From NCBI RefSeq assembly GCF_022815725.1, contig NZ_JALGRF010000002.1:930001-994000 (forward strand): a DNA stretch of 64,000 nt, read 5' to 3'. Positions within the stretch are counted from its first letter, which is position 1, and each line of letters opens with the position of its first letter. Below are positions 26,814 to 35,509 of the stretch, piece by piece. Under the pieces are notes generated by a model that worked only from the letters and a program-made list of their open reading frames with translations, made no database searches and had not been told where the DNA came from. This DNA is from Streptomyces sp. APSN-46.1 (GTDB taxonomy: Bacteria > Actinomycetota > Actinomycetes > Streptomycetales > Streptomycetaceae). Both the position numbers and the translations under genes were made by a program.

Positions 26814-27203
26814 CTAGCGCGAGGTGAGACGCGAGTGCGGTTCGACGGCCAGCGGGGTACCGACGCGCAGGCCCCATCCGGCCATGGCGCCGGCGGCGGC
26901 CTCCAGGATGTGGCGGGAACGAGGGCGCGGCAGGCCGAGGCGGCCGGGGGCCATGGTGGTCAGGGCGATGACGCGCAGGTTCCGGTCGAGGTACGCCACG
27001 TCGATGGCGAACCGCATCCGGAAGGTGTGCACACTCGCGGCCGGGGTGAGCAGCAGCGCCCCGTCGACGCCGTCGCGGCCGAGGAGGCCGCGGGTGCGGG
27101 CGCGGTAGGAGGCGGCGATCTCCAGGGGGATCGCCGGGCGGATCGCCGGGCCGCCGCCGACGCGGAGGACGGCTGCCCCGTCGTGCCAGTGCTGCTGCCG
27201 CAC
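26814..27203 (-). CDS. DUF192-family protein
   Basis: 129 residues. SYRARTRGLLGRDGVDGALLLTPAASVHTFRMRFAIDVAYLD and RHILEAAAGAMAGWGLRVGTPL match the DUF192 fold (small beta barrel, often exported or envelope-linked; function unknown). In many Streptomyces it neighbours the prepilin peptidase, as here (divergent, 128 bases apart), hinting at a link to pilus production. GTG start at 27203. Confidence 0.85.
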   Translation of the reverse strand: MRQQHWHDGAAVLRVGGGPAIRPAIPLEIAASYRARTRGLLGRDGVDGALLLTPAASVHTFRMRFAIDVAYLDRNLRVIALTTMAPGRLGLPRPRSRHILEAAAGAMAGWGLRVGTPLAVEPHSRLTSR

Positions 27204-27331
27204 GCTGCTCTGCCCTCCCTTGGCCCCGGTCCGGTCCGGTCCGGCGTCGCCAGCCTAGGCCGGGCGGGGCGGAGCGGGGATGGGTCCGGGGGCCCACGCC
27301 ACTCGGGGGTGGCGGGGCCTACCGTCAGCGG

Positions 27332-28276
27332 ATGAGTGTGGTCGTGATCACCGTTCTCGCCGCCGCGTACGGCGTGGCCGCCGGGCTGTCGCTGCCCCGG
27401 GCGGCCTACCGCCTGTCGGTGGCCCCGGGGGAGCCGTGGCGCGACCGCTGCCCCGAGGGCCACCCCCTCCCAGGCTGGCTCGGCCCCGCCCACTGCCGGC
27501 CCCCCGAGACCCCCCGGGCTCCCGAGGCCCCGCGGGCAGCGCCGGGTGGCGGAGTCTGCCGGGCCCCCGAGGCCCCGCAGGCCGCCCAGGCTCCGGAGGC
27601 CCCGCAGGCCGCGCCGGGTGTCGGGGCCCGCCAGGCCGGCCAGGCCCGCCAGGCCGCTCCAGGTGTTGGGGCCCCGCAGGCCCCCGAGGCCCCCCAGGCC
27701 GCGCCCGGCGGTGGGGTGCGGGGCGGGCACCGGTACGGGGTGTCCCGCCTTCGGGTGGGCGGTGTCAGTGGCGTGGTGTGCGGTGCGGTCGGGGTGGCTG
27801 TGGGGGTGCGGCCCGAGGTGGCGGTCTTCGTGGGGCTCGCGCCCGTACTCGTCCTGCTCGCGCTCGTGGACCTGGCCGTGCACCGGCTGCCCGACCTGCT
27901 CACCCTGCCCCTGGCCGCCGCCACCGCCGCGCTGCTCGGCGCGGCCGCCCTCGCGCCCCGCGCCGCCGGGTCGTGGCGGCTCGCGCTGCTCGGCGGGGCC
28001 GCGCTCGGGGCCTCGTACCTCCTGCTGTTCCTGATCAACCCGGCCGGCATCGGCTTCGGCGACGTCAAGCTGGCGCTCGCCCTGGGGGTCGCTCTTGGGT
28101 GGTACGGGTGGGGGGTATGGGCGCTCGGAGCGTTCCTGGGCTTCGTCTACGGGGCCCTCTACGGCCTCGGCCTAGTGCTGAAGGGCCGCGCGGGCCTCAA
28201 GGCGGCATTCCCGTTCGGGCCCTTCATGGCCGCCGGAACCCTCACCGGAGTGCTGTGGGGCGGATTCGGAGCGTAA
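27332..28276 (+). CDS. A24-type prepilin peptidase with a large repeat insertion
   Basis: 314 residues. Aspartic peptidase of prepilins: catalytic Asp180 in LVDLAVHRLPD and Asp244 in GFGDVKLALALG, with six to seven membrane helices. The cytoplasmic loop after helix 1 begins RDRCPEGHPLPGWLGPAHC, then carries ~75 residues of APEAPQAAPGxG-type repeats (about residues 55-130) where other family members have a short loop. Expected to process the Flp pilin and TadE/G-like proteins encoded at 1.8-8.8 kb, since no other peptidase gene is seen. A strong terminator follows. Confidence 0.9.
   Translation: MSVVVITVLAAAYGVAAGLSLPRAAYRLSVAPGEPWRDRCPEGHPLPGWLGPAHCRPPETPRAPEAPRAAPGGGVCRAPEAPQAAQAPEAPQAAPGVGARQAGQARQAAPGVGAPQAPEAPQAAPGGGVRGGHRYGVSRLRVGGVSGVVCGAVGVAVGVRPEVAVFVGLAPVLVLLALVDLAVHRLPDLLTLPLAAATAALLGAAALAPRAAGSWRLALLGGAALGASYLLLFLINPAGIGFGDVKLALALGVALGWYGWGVWALGAFLGFVYGALYGLGLVLKGRAGLKAAFPFGPFMAAGTLTGVLWGGFGA
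27500..27715. repeat. Imperfect tandem repeats inside the prepilin peptidase gene
   Basis: Repeated GCCCCCGAGGCCCC/GCAGGCCGC units of about 9-21 bases, in frame, encode alternating PEAPQA and APGVG-like blocks. Length changes in multiples of three would keep the reading frame, so copy number may vary among strains. Confidence 0.75.
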
Positions 28277-28335
28277 TCATCTCGCGCCAATGCACGCAGT
28301 GCGCTTTACGAAGGGTTATGGTGGAACCCCCCCCT

Positions 28336-28376
28336 CGGGCCGGTCCGTATCCCCCCCACGGACCGGCCCGTTTTTT
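28336..28376 (+). terminator. Strong intrinsic terminator after the prepilin peptidase
   Basis: Perfect 13-bp stem CGGGCCGGTCCGT / ACGGACCGGCCCG (28336-28348 and 28358-28370), 9-base loop, and TTTTTT directly after. Unusually textbook-like for Streptomyces. The 60 bases between the stop codon and the stem carry no gene. Confidence 0.88.
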
Positions 28377-28417
28377 CTTTCCCCCGCCCCGACCGACCGG
28401 TACGCCAAAAGCGCAGG

Positions 28418-29455
28418 TCAGCCGCGCTGAGCCCAGATATTGGTGCCGGGAGTGGAGACGGCGAAGGAGTCGATCTCCTTCAGTTCCCGCTCCGAGAGGG
28501 GCGCGCCGGCCAGGGCCGCGACGTTTTCCTCCAGCTGGGCCACGCTCGAAGCGCCGATCAGCGCCGAGGTCATCCGCTCGTCCCGCAGCACCCAGCTCAG
28601 CGCCAGCTGCGCCAGCGACTGCCCGCGCCGCGCCGCGATGTCGTTCAGCCCGCCCAGGCGCCGCAGCACCTCGTCCGACAGCAGGTCCGGGTTCAGGGAC
28701 TTGCCCTGGGCGGCCCGCGAGTCCGCCGGGATGCCCTTGAGGTACTTGCCCGTCAGCAGCCCCTGCGCGAGCGGCACGAAGGAGATGCAGCCCATGCCGT
28801 TCTCCTCCAGGGTGTCCAGCAGCGCGTCCTCCTCCGTCCAGCGGTTGATCATGGAGTACGAGGGCTGGTGGATCAGCGGGCGCACGCCCATCTCGCGCAG
28901 GATCCCGGCCGCCTCGGCCGTCTGCCGCGCGGTGTACGAGGAGACGCCGACGTAGAGCGCCTTGCCCTGCTGGACCGCGGACGCGAGCGCGCCCATGGTC
29001 TCCTCCAGCGGGGTGTCCGGGTCGAAGCGGTGCGAGTAGAAGATGTCCACGTAGTCCACGCCCATCCGCTTCAGGGAGGCGTCGAGCGAGCCGAGCAGGT
29101 ACTTCCGGCTGCCCCACTCGCCGTACGGGCCGTCGTGCATCTGGTAGCCGGCCTTGGTGGAGATCACCAGCTCCTCGCGGTAGGACGCGAAGTCCTGCGC
29201 GAAGATCTTGCCGAAGTTGAGCTCGGCCGAGCCGGCGGGCGGACCGTAGTTGTTCGCCAGGTCGAAGTGGGTCACGCCGAGGTCGAAGGCCCGGCGCAGG
29301 ATCGCCCGCTGGGACTCCAGCGACTTGTCGTCGCCGAAGTTGTGCCAGAGGCCGAGGGAGATGGCGGGGAGCTTGAGGCCGCTGCGGCCGGAGCGCCGGT
29401 ACTCCATGGAGTCGTAGCGCGAGGGCTCTGCCCGATAGGGATTGTTATCAGTCAC
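28418..29455 (-). CDS. Aldo/keto reductase (YghZ/Gpr-like)
   Basis: 345 residues from the GTG at 29455, six bases after GGGAGGAC. NADPH-dependent reductase of the AKR fold, with catalytic-type segments FDLANNYGPPAGSAE (Asp and Tyr), STKAGYQMHDGPYG (Lys) and DIFYSHRFDPDTPLEETM (His). Length and motifs match the L-glyceraldehyde 3-phosphate/methylglyoxal reductase branch. Divergent from the isoprenyl synthase gene. Role likely aldehyde detoxification. Confidence 0.9.
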   Translation of the reverse strand: MTDNNPYRAEPSRYDSMEYRRSGRSGLKLPAISLGLWHNFGDDKSLESQRAILRRAFDLGVTHFDLANNYGPPAGSAELNFGKIFAQDFASYREELVISTKAGYQMHDGPYGEWGSRKYLLGSLDASLKRMGVDYVDIFYSHRFDPDTPLEETMGALASAVQQGKALYVGVSSYTARQTAEAAGILREMGVRPLIHQPSYSMINRWTEEDALLDTLEENGMGCISFVPLAQGLLTGKYLKGIPADSRAAQGKSLNPDLLSDEVLRRLGGLNDIAARRGQSLAQLALSWVLRDERMTSALIGASSVAQLEENVAALAGAPLSERELKEIDSFAVSTPGTNIWAQRG

Positions 29456-29583
29456 GTTGTCCTCCCTATCACGGACTCGTGACACACCGAGTTGGGTACC
29501 CGATCCCACCGCGCAGTAATGTGGCGCCTCTCGGGGGAGACCGCAATCCGCACGGGGGCATTGCACGGAGGGGCTCGAAGATC

Positions 29584-30345
29584 GTGAAGCTGCGCGACCT
29601 GGTGTACAGGCTCTATGCACGCCGGGTGGAAGGCCGCCTCGACCATGACGCGGCGCCCAAGCACATCGGTGTCATCCTGGACGGGAACAGACGCTGGGCG
29701 AAGGCGTCCGGTGGTACGACGGAACAGGGCCACCAGGCGGGGGCCGACAAGATCTCCGAGATGCTGGGCTGGTGCACCGAGACGGACGTCGAGGTCGTCA
29801 CCCTGTGGATGCTGTCCACGGACAACCTGGACCGGCCGGAGGTCGAACTCCGTCCGCTGCTCAACATCATCGAGAACACCGTGCGGGGCCTCGCCGCGGA
29901 CGGCCGGTGGCGCGTCCACCACGTCGGCAACCTCGACATCCTGCCCCCGCGGACCCAGGCGGTGCTGAAGGAGGCCGAGCAGGCCACGCACGGCGTCGAG
30001 GGGATACTCGTCAACGTCGCCGTCGGCTACGGCGGCCGCCAGGAGATCGCCGACGCGGTCCGCTCGCTGCTGCTGGAGCACGCCGAGAAGGGCACTTCCT
30101 TCGAGGAGCTCGCCGAGATCCTCGACATCGACCACATCGCGGAGCACCTCTACACGCGCGGCCAGCCCGACCCGGACCTCGTGATCCGCACCAGCGGCGA
30201 GCAGCGCCTGTCCGGATTCATGCTGTGGCAGAGCGCCCACTCGGAGTACTACTTCTGCGAGGTCTTCTGGCCGGCCTTCCGGAAGGTCGACTTCCTGCGC
30301 GCGCTGCGCGACTACGCGGCGCGCCACCGGCGGTACGGGACCTGA
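29584..30345 (+). CDS. (Z)-isoprenyl diphosphate synthase (UppS family)
   Basis: 253 residues. Cis-prenyltransferase signatures: HIGVILDGNRRWAK (catalytic Asp33), VTLWMLSTDNLDRP, GYGGRQEIADAV, and PDLVIRTSGEQRLSGFMLWQSAHSEYYF. Condenses isopentenyl diphosphate to make short or undecaprenyl chains for cell-wall lipid carriers. Streptomyces usually carry two paralogues; the N-terminus (MKLRDLVYRLYARRVEG) fits the short-chain Rv1086-like branch, but chain length cannot be read with certainty. GTG start; GGAGGGG lies ten bases upstream. Confidence 0.9.
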   Translation: MKLRDLVYRLYARRVEGRLDHDAAPKHIGVILDGNRRWAKASGGTTEQGHQAGADKISEMLGWCTETDVEVVTLWMLSTDNLDRPEVELRPLLNIIENTVRGLAADGRWRVHHVGNLDILPPRTQAVLKEAEQATHGVEGILVNVAVGYGGRQEIADAVRSLLLEHAEKGTSFEELAEILDIDHIAEHLYTRGQPDPDLVIRTSGEQRLSGFMLWQSAHSEYYFCEVFWPAFRKVDFLRALRDYAARHRRYGT

Positions 30346-30762
30346 TCCCCGGAGTCCTGGAGTCTCGGAGCCTCCGGAGCCTCCGGAGCCTCCGGAGCCC
30401 CCGGAATACAGGGATCTCCCCCCGGATCCCCGTGAGCTGACGCCCCCTCGGGCCCTCGGCCGTCCCCCGCGCCCCTCGCGTCCCCCCTCGTAAGCCTTCA
30501 CCTGGGATTCACCGAGCGTCCGTCATATGCCATGGCATGGCCTGGCCGGTTCGGGGAATATCCCTTTCAGGTCGACGCCCGATCCACGGGTGTCGAGTCT
30601 CAGCGGACGGCATGGGGTCGTCCGCCCGGGAGGCCCCTTGCACCAGGACGCACGTGCGGTTCGCACGGACGGAGTGGGAGGGCCGGAAGTCGGCCCCGCA
30701 TGGGTGCCGATGACCGGTCCGGTCTTCATGGCCCGACCTCTTCCGAGGGGGTACGTCCTTCC
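30346..30762. other. Long intergenic region upstream of the PhoH-like gene
   Basis: 417 bases without a believable gene. It holds four 9-bp direct repeats (30368-30400), a perfect palindrome ATGCCATGGCAT (30527-30538) and a hairpin CGTGCG-GTT-CGCACG (30653-30667). The region from ~30540 is probably promoter and transcribed leader of the PhoH-like gene. Confidence 0.5.
30368..30400. repeat. Short tandem repeat of CCTCCGGAG
   Basis: Three to four head-to-tail copies of a 9-base unit (CGGAGCCTC) just after the isoprenyl synthase stop. Each unit contains CTCCGGAG, a perfect 8-bp palindrome, so a folded transcript end is possible. Confidence 0.75.
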
Positions 30763-32094
30763 GTGGTGACCAGCACAAAGCGCCGCCTGCCCGACAGGCG
30801 GACCTACGTCCTCGACACCAGCGTCCTGCTGGCAGACCCCAACGCGATCTCCCGCTTCGACGAGCACGAGGTCGTGCTCCCGATCGTGGTGATCACCGAG
30901 CTGGAGGCAAAGAGGCACCATCCCGAACTCGGCTACTTCGCCCGTCAGGCCCTCCGCCTGCTCGACGACTTCCGGGTTCGCTACGGACGCCTCGACTCCC
31001 CCATCCCGCTGGGCGATCTGGGCGGCACCCTGCGTGTCGAGCTCAACCACTCCGACGCCGGTGCCCTTCCCGCCACGTTCTTGAACGAGCGGGGCCGATT
31101 GGGGGACAACGACGCGCGGATCCTCGCCGTCGCCCGCAATCTCCAGGCCGAGGGCTACGACGTCACGGTGGTCTCGAAGGACCTCCCCCTGCGCATCAAG
31201 GCCTCCTCCGTGGGGCTGCTCGCCGAGGAGTACCGGGCGGAGCTCGCGATCACCGACGCCGGCTGGACCGGCATGAGCGAACTCGCCCTCTCCGGGGAGC
31301 AGGTGGACCTCCTCTACTCGGAGGAGCGGCTGTACGTCCCGGAGGCGGCCGAGATGCCCGTGCACACCGGACTGGTGCTCCAGTCCGAGCGCGGCAAGGC
31401 GCTGGGCCGGGTCACGGCCAACGGCAACGTGAAGCTCGTACGCGGCGACCGCGAGGCCTTCGGGCTGCATGGCCGCAGCGCCGAGCAGCGCATCGCGCTG
31501 GACCTGCTGCTCGATCCGGACATCGGGATCATCTCGATGGGCGGCCGGGCCGGCACCGGCAAGTCGGCGCTGGCGCTGTGCGCGGGACTGGAGGCGGTGC
31601 TGGAGCGGAGGCAGCATCAGAAGGTGATGGTCTTCCGGCCGCTGTACGCGGTGGGCGGGCAGGAGCTCGGCTACCTGCCGGGTGACCAGGGGGAGAAGAT
31701 GAGCCCCTGGGCGCAGGCGGTCTTCGACACCCTCTCCTCGGTCGCCGGGCGCGAGGTCATCGAGGAGGTGCTGAACCGCGGGATGCTGGAGGTCCTGCCG
31801 CTCACGCACATCCGGGGCCGCTCGCTGCACGACGCCTTCGTGATCGTGGACGAGGCGCAGTCGCTGGAGCGAAATGTCCTTCTGACCGTTCTGTCCCGAA
31901 TCGGCGCGAATTCGAGGGTGGTGCTGACCCACGACGTCGCTCAGCGGGACAACCTGCGGGTCGGCCGGTACGACGGAGTCGTCGCCGTGGTCGAGAAGCT
32001 GAAGGGGCATCCGCTCTTCGCGCACGTCACGCTGACGCGTTCCGAGCGCTCGCCGATCGCCGCGCTGGTCACCGAGATGCTCGAATCCCTGTAA
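30763..32094 (+). CDS. PIN-PhoH fusion ATPase (PhoH2 type)
   Basis: 443 residues. N-terminal PIN nuclease domain ([48 protein letters not shown] with the expected acidic residues) followed by a PhoH P-loop ATPase: Walker [13 protein letters not shown] (Lys267), Walker B FVIVDEAQ (Asp363) and [10 protein letters not shown]. PhoH2 proteins are sequence-specific RNA helicase/RNases. Start is GTG 30763 ([17 protein letters not shown]). Followed by a hairpin terminator. Confidence 0.9.
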   Translation: MVTSTKRRLPDRRTYVLDTSVLLADPNAISRFDEHEVVLPIVVITELEAKRHHPELGYFARQALRLLDDFRVRYGRLDSPIPLGDLGGTLRVELNHSDAGALPATFLNERGRLGDNDARILAVARNLQAEGYDVTVVSKDLPLRIKASSVGLLAEEYRAELAITDAGWTGMSELALSGEQVDLLYSEERLYVPEAAEMPVHTGLVLQSERGKALGRVTANGNVKLVRGDREAFGLHGRSAEQRIALDLLLDPDIGIISMGGRAGTGKSALALCAGLEAVLERRQHQKVMVFRPLYAVGGQELGYLPGDQGEKMSPWAQAVFDTLSSVAGREVIEEVLNRGMLEVLPLTHIRGRSLHDAFVIVDEAQSLERNVLLTVLSRIGANSRVVLTHDVAQRDNLRVGRYDGVVAVVEKLKGHPLFAHVTLTRSERSPIAALVTEMLESL

Positions 32095-32135
32095 GCGCGA
32101 AAAGGGTCAAAGACCCCATAGCGGGAAGGCGAGTT

Positions 32136-32178
32136 GACGCCGCCCGGCAAAGGCCCGGGAGCCTAGCCGGGCGGCGTC
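32136..32178 (+). terminator. Hairpin terminator after the PhoH-like gene
   Basis: Perfect 13-bp stem GACGCCGCCCGGC / GCCGGGCGGCGTC (32136-32148, 32166-32178) with 17-base loop, no U tract, 41 bases after the stop codon. Confidence 0.75.
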
Positions 32179-32508
32179 GCGCTGCACAGGCCTTTGTCCG
32201 AAACAACCGCGCCATGCCAGGTGTGACCTTTCCCACGCAACGGAGAATTGCCTTGCGGTGTCGGGGTCCGGCAGAGTCTGGTTTCCGTCAGGCCCCGCAT
32301 ACGGCACCCTTGTATCCCCTGTGGGTACGCGCACCACCGATAACTCCAGAACCGTTCGCCGTATGCCGCCCGAGCTTCACGCGGCGCTCCTCGCAGAGGA
32401 GTTGCCCACGGGCCCGCGCCTCCAGTGACCGCATCACCACGGAGGCCAGTGTCGAGGGGCACTCTTGCGCCCGCGCGGTCACTGCGGACGCTGCTGGAAG
32501 GACACCGT
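32179..32508. other. Long leader upstream of the transglycosylase-like gene
   Basis: 330 bases with no gene I trust. Long leaders before secreted wall hydrolases in actinobacteria often carry a ydaO (c-di-AMP) riboswitch, but I do not see its conserved core here. An in-frame TTG/ATG-less extension from 32425 exists and is rejected for its Arg/Pro-rich product. Confidence 0.4.
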
Positions 32509-33207
32509 GTGAGCCGGATCTCGGTCCGGGGATTCGCCGTGGCTTCGGCCACTGCGGTCACCACCGTCGGAGCAGTCGTGGGCGTCGCCACCGGCGACCC
32601 CGCCTCGAACGACCTCGAGACGACCGCGTCCGGCGCGACTCTCCTCACTGACATCCCGGTCGGCGACCAGGCCGTTGTCCAGAGCGCGTCCCTGACGCAG
32701 CAGGCCGACGCCATCGCCCACGCCGCCGACGCCGACGCCAAGCGCTCGGCGGAGGAGGCCGCCCGCATCCAGGCCGCCGAGGACGCCAAGGCCAAGAAGG
32801 CCGAGGCGCAGAAGGCCGCGGACGAGAAGGCCGCGCAGGAGAAGAAGGAGCGGGACGAGAAGGAGCAGGTCGCGAGCCGCTCCGCCGCCCGCGACTTCGC
32901 GGTCCAGAGCTCCTACACGGTCGCCCAGGTCAAGGCCATGGCCCAGCAGATGATCCCGGCCGGGCAGTTCCAGTGCTTCTCCAACATCGTGAACCACGAG
33001 TCCACCTGGAACTACAAGGCGGTGAACGCGTCTTCGGGCGCGTACGGCCTCGTCCAGGCGCTCCCGGGGTCCAAGATGTCCTCGGCCGGAGCCGACTGGC
33101 GCACCAACCCGGCCACGCAGATCAAGTGGGGCCTGACCTACATGAACGAGCGCTACGGCAGCCCCTGCGGCGCCTGGAGCTTCTGGCAGGCCAACCACTG
33201 GTACTAG
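32509..33207 (+). CDS. Secreted transglycosylase/lysozyme-like protein with coiled-coil
   Basis: 232 residues from the GTG at 32509, after GGAAGGA. Signal peptide (VRGFAVASATAVTTVGAVVGVATG), then a charged Ala/Lys/Glu helix of ~70 residues (SAEEAARIQAAEDAKAKKAEAQKAADEKAAQEKK, shown in part) likely to form a coiled coil. The C-terminal SLT-like domain has FSNIVNHESTWNYKAVNASSGAYGLVQALPGSKM, catalytic Glu in NHES, and NPATQIKWGLTYMNERYGSPCGAWSFW. Probably cleaves peptidoglycan in the wall. Confidence 0.88.
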   Translation: MSRISVRGFAVASATAVTTVGAVVGVATGDPASNDLETTASGATLLTDIPVGDQAVVQSASLTQQADAIAHAADADAKRSAEEAARIQAAEDAKAKKAEAQKAADEKAAQEKKERDEKEQVASRSAARDFAVQSSYTVAQVKAMAQQMIPAGQFQCFSNIVNHESTWNYKAVNASSGAYGLVQALPGSKMSSAGADWRTNPATQIKWGLTYMNERYGSPCGAWSFWQANHWY

Positions 33208-33243
33208 GCGCAGGTCCGGCCCCGCGCCGGCCGCTCAACCCCG

Positions 33244-33278
33244 GGGAGCCCCGCACCGTCATATGGTGCGGGGCTCCT
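33244..33278 (+). terminator. Hairpin terminator after the transglycosylase gene
   Basis: 12-bp perfect stem GAGCCCCGCACC / GGTGCGGGGCTC (33246-33257, 33265-33276) with loop GTCATAT; extends by CC/TC on the flanks. No U tract. Confidence 0.75.
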
Positions 33279-33334
33279 CGCGTGTACGGTCGTGCGAGGT
33301 GTGACCGAGTGGATCGGGCGGGGGAAGGAAAGAC

Positions 33335-34675
33335 ATGGCGAAGAGAGCAGGCTGGCTCGGCCGGCTGGGAAACCGGCTGAGCCGGATGGAGGCGCGCCTC
33401 GACGAACGGCGTGCCGAGGTCGAGGCCGAGACCTCGGGCGTGCCCCAGCAGCACGTCACTCCCGCCACTCCCGTCGCTCCCGTCGAAACCGCACCGCCGG
33501 TCCCCGCGGACGGATTGCGGGCGCGCCCCGACCCCGTGAGCGTCGTCCCGTGGGGGATGCGGGTCGCCGCCGAGGTCAGCTGGCGGCTGCTGCTGCTCGC
33601 GGGCATGCTCTGGGTGATGATGCGGGTGATCAGCGAAGTCCGCCTGGTCGTCCTCGCCTTCGCCGCCGCGCTGCTCGTCACCGCACTGCTCCAGCCCTTC
33701 GTGGTGCGGCTGCGCCGGCTGGGCCTGCCGCGCGGGCTGGCCACCGCCGTCACCGCGATCCTGGGCTTCGTGGTCATCGGGCTGGTCGGCTGGTTCGTCG
33801 TCTGGCAGGTCATGGAGAACCTCGACGACCTCTCCGACCGGGTGCGCGACGGCATCAACGAGCTCAAACTCTGGGCGCTGGACAGTCCGTTCCATGTGAC
33901 CGAGAAGCAGATCAACGACATCGCGAAGAACCTCACCGACACCATCGGCACCAACACCGAGGAGATCACCTCCGCCGGCCTCCAAGGCGTGACGGTCCTC
34001 GTCGAGGTGCTGACGGGCATGCTGCTCGCGATGTTCTCGACGCTGTTCCTGCTGTACGACGGCAAGCGCATCTGGACCTGGGTGCTCGGCCTGGTCCCCG
34101 CGCCCGCGCGGCAGGGAGTCGCGGGCGCCGGTCCGCGCGCCTGGCGCACGCTGACCGCGTACGTGCGCGGCACGGTCCTCGTCGCGCTCATCGACGCCGT
34201 CTTCATCGGCCTCGGCCTGTACTTCCTCGACGTGACGATGGCGGTGCCGCTCGCGGTCTTCATCTTCCTGTTCGCCTTCATCCCGCTGGTCGGCGCGGTG
34301 ATCTCGGGAGCCCTCGCGGTGGTCGTGGCCCTGGTGACCCAGGGCGTGTACACGGCGCTGGGCGTGCTGGCCGTGGTGCTGCTCGTGCAGCAGATCGAGG
34401 GGCACGTGCTCCAGCCCTTCATCCTGGGCCGGGCGGTACGGGTGCACCCGCTCGCGGTGGTGCTCTCGGTGGCCGCCGGCGGGATGATCGCGGGCATCGG
34501 CGGAGCGGTCGTCGCCGTCCCGCTGGTGGCCGTCACCAACACGGTGGTGGGCTACCTGCGGGCGTATTCGCAGGACCAGCTCCGCGCGGGCGCCCCGCTG
34601 GTCGGTGCGGCGCCCCACGGTGCGATGGCCCTGGGCGTGACCGCACTGGAGACGGGCGAGGACCGCAGGGCCTGA
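33335..34675 (+). CDS. AI-2E-family transporter-like membrane protein
   Basis: 446 residues. A hydrophilic N-terminus of ~75 residues precedes about eight membrane helices in the 2+3+3 arrangement of AI-2E/TqsA/YdiK proteins: LVVLAFAAALLVTALLQPFVVRLRRLGLPRGLATAV, VLVEVLTGMLLAMFSTLFLLYDG, VPLAVFIFLFAFIPLVGAVISG and QQIEGHVLQPFILGRAVRVHPLAVVLSVAAGG. Despite the family name, substrates are mostly unknown; some members move Na+/Li+. ATG follows GGAAGGAAAGAC. Confidence 0.88.
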   Translation: MAKRAGWLGRLGNRLSRMEARLDERRAEVEAETSGVPQQHVTPATPVAPVETAPPVPADGLRARPDPVSVVPWGMRVAAEVSWRLLLLAGMLWVMMRVISEVRLVVLAFAAALLVTALLQPFVVRLRRLGLPRGLATAVTAILGFVVIGLVGWFVVWQVMENLDDLSDRVRDGINELKLWALDSPFHVTEKQINDIAKNLTDTIGTNTEEITSAGLQGVTVLVEVLTGMLLAMFSTLFLLYDGKRIWTWVLGLVPAPARQGVAGAGPRAWRTLTAYVRGTVLVALIDAVFIGLGLYFLDVTMAVPLAVFIFLFAFIPLVGAVISGALAVVVALVTQGVYTALGVLAVVLLVQQIEGHVLQPFILGRAVRVHPLAVVLSVAAGGMIAGIGGAVVAVPLVAVTNTVVGYLRAYSQDQLRAGAPLVGAAPHGAMALGVTALETGEDRRA

Positions 34676-34706
34676 GAGCGACGGGGAACCGGGGGAGGGG
34701 CAAGGG

Positions 34707-35396
34707 ATGATCAGCGAGCCCGAGTTCGACGGGGTGTGGGAGGCGGGCCGTCCGGCCGAGGCGGCGGAGCCGGCTCCGGCGGGCGAGCAGGTACCGGTAC
34801 GGGGGCGGCGGCGCGCGCCGTGGCTGTGGGCGCTGGGCGGTGCGGTGGTGGCCTCGGCGGTCTGGGCGGGCACCCTGGCGGTGCAGAATCGTTTTGGCGA
34901 CGCACCGCCCCGGATCGGCTACCGGCATGCCGAGGACCTGTGCGGGGAGGAGCCCCTGGCCGGGCTCTCCAAGACCCTGATGGCCTTCGAGCCCGGCACC
35001 CGGCGCCACAAGGAGGAACCCGCGCTGGACTGGTCGTCCTGCATGCACAACACCGCCTACTCCGATGGCCAGGTGTCGTACATGGTCATGACGGTGGTCG
35101 AGCTGCACAAGAAGACCGATCCCCGGGAGGAGTTCGGCGCCGGGCCGGGGTTCGCGAGGGATATGTACGAGGGCGGCAGCGCCCAGCAGGAGCAGGTGCC
35201 GGGGCTCGGCGAGCGCGCGGTGATGAGCCACGTGATCGGCGGGTACAGAGGGCCCAGGCTGGAGGTGCTCGACGGCGGCGCGGAGTTCACGATGATGGTG
35301 GACTGGCTCGGCGACGAGGACGAGCAGGACGAGGACGCGATCAAGGCGGCCATGATCGAGGACATGCGCGCGCTGATGACCCGGCTGAAGAAGTAG
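34707..35396 (+). CDS. Hypothetical single-pass membrane protein
   Basis: 229 residues. Cytoplasmic N-terminus of ~38 residues (acidic then RGRRRAPW), one helix (LWALGGAVVASAVWAGTLAV), and an external domain with two Cys (EDLCGEEPL, SSCMHNTAY) that may pair. The external part ends in an Asp/Glu-rich helix region. No family recognised with confidence. The ATG is 31 bases after the permease stop with GGGGGAGGGGCAAGG before it, so it probably belongs to that operon. Confidence 0.75.
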   Translation: MISEPEFDGVWEAGRPAEAAEPAPAGEQVPVRGRRRAPWLWALGGAVVASAVWAGTLAVQNRFGDAPPRIGYRHAEDLCGEEPLAGLSKTLMAFEPGTRRHKEEPALDWSSCMHNTAYSDGQVSYMVMTVVELHKKTDPREEFGAGPGFARDMYEGGSAQQEQVPGLGERAVMSHVIGGYRGPRLEVLDGGAEFTMMVDWLGDEDEQDEDAIKAAMIEDMRALMTRLKK

Positions 35397-35455
35397 ACCC
35401 GCCGGGGAACGCCGGGGAGGCGCCGGGACAGCGCCCGGACAGCGCCGGGACGGCA

Positions 35456-35493
35456 CAGTGCCCCCGCCGCCGGGAATGGCCGCGGGGGCACTG
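35456..35493. terminator. Bidirectional terminator between membrane protein and ahpD
   Basis: 12-bp perfect stem CAGTGCCCCCGC / GCGGGGGCACTG (35456-35467, 35482-35493) between convergent genes. Confidence 0.8.
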
Positions 35494-35509
35494 AACTTCG
35501 TACGACGTG

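Noticed and set aside
30368..30400. Possible CRISPR-like array
   Set aside because: 9-base units without spacers; a simple tandem repeat. No CRISPR array or cas gene seen in the window.
32179..32508. ydaO c-di-AMP riboswitch
   Set aside because: Expected by genomic context, but the conserved core could not be found by eye, so not annotated.
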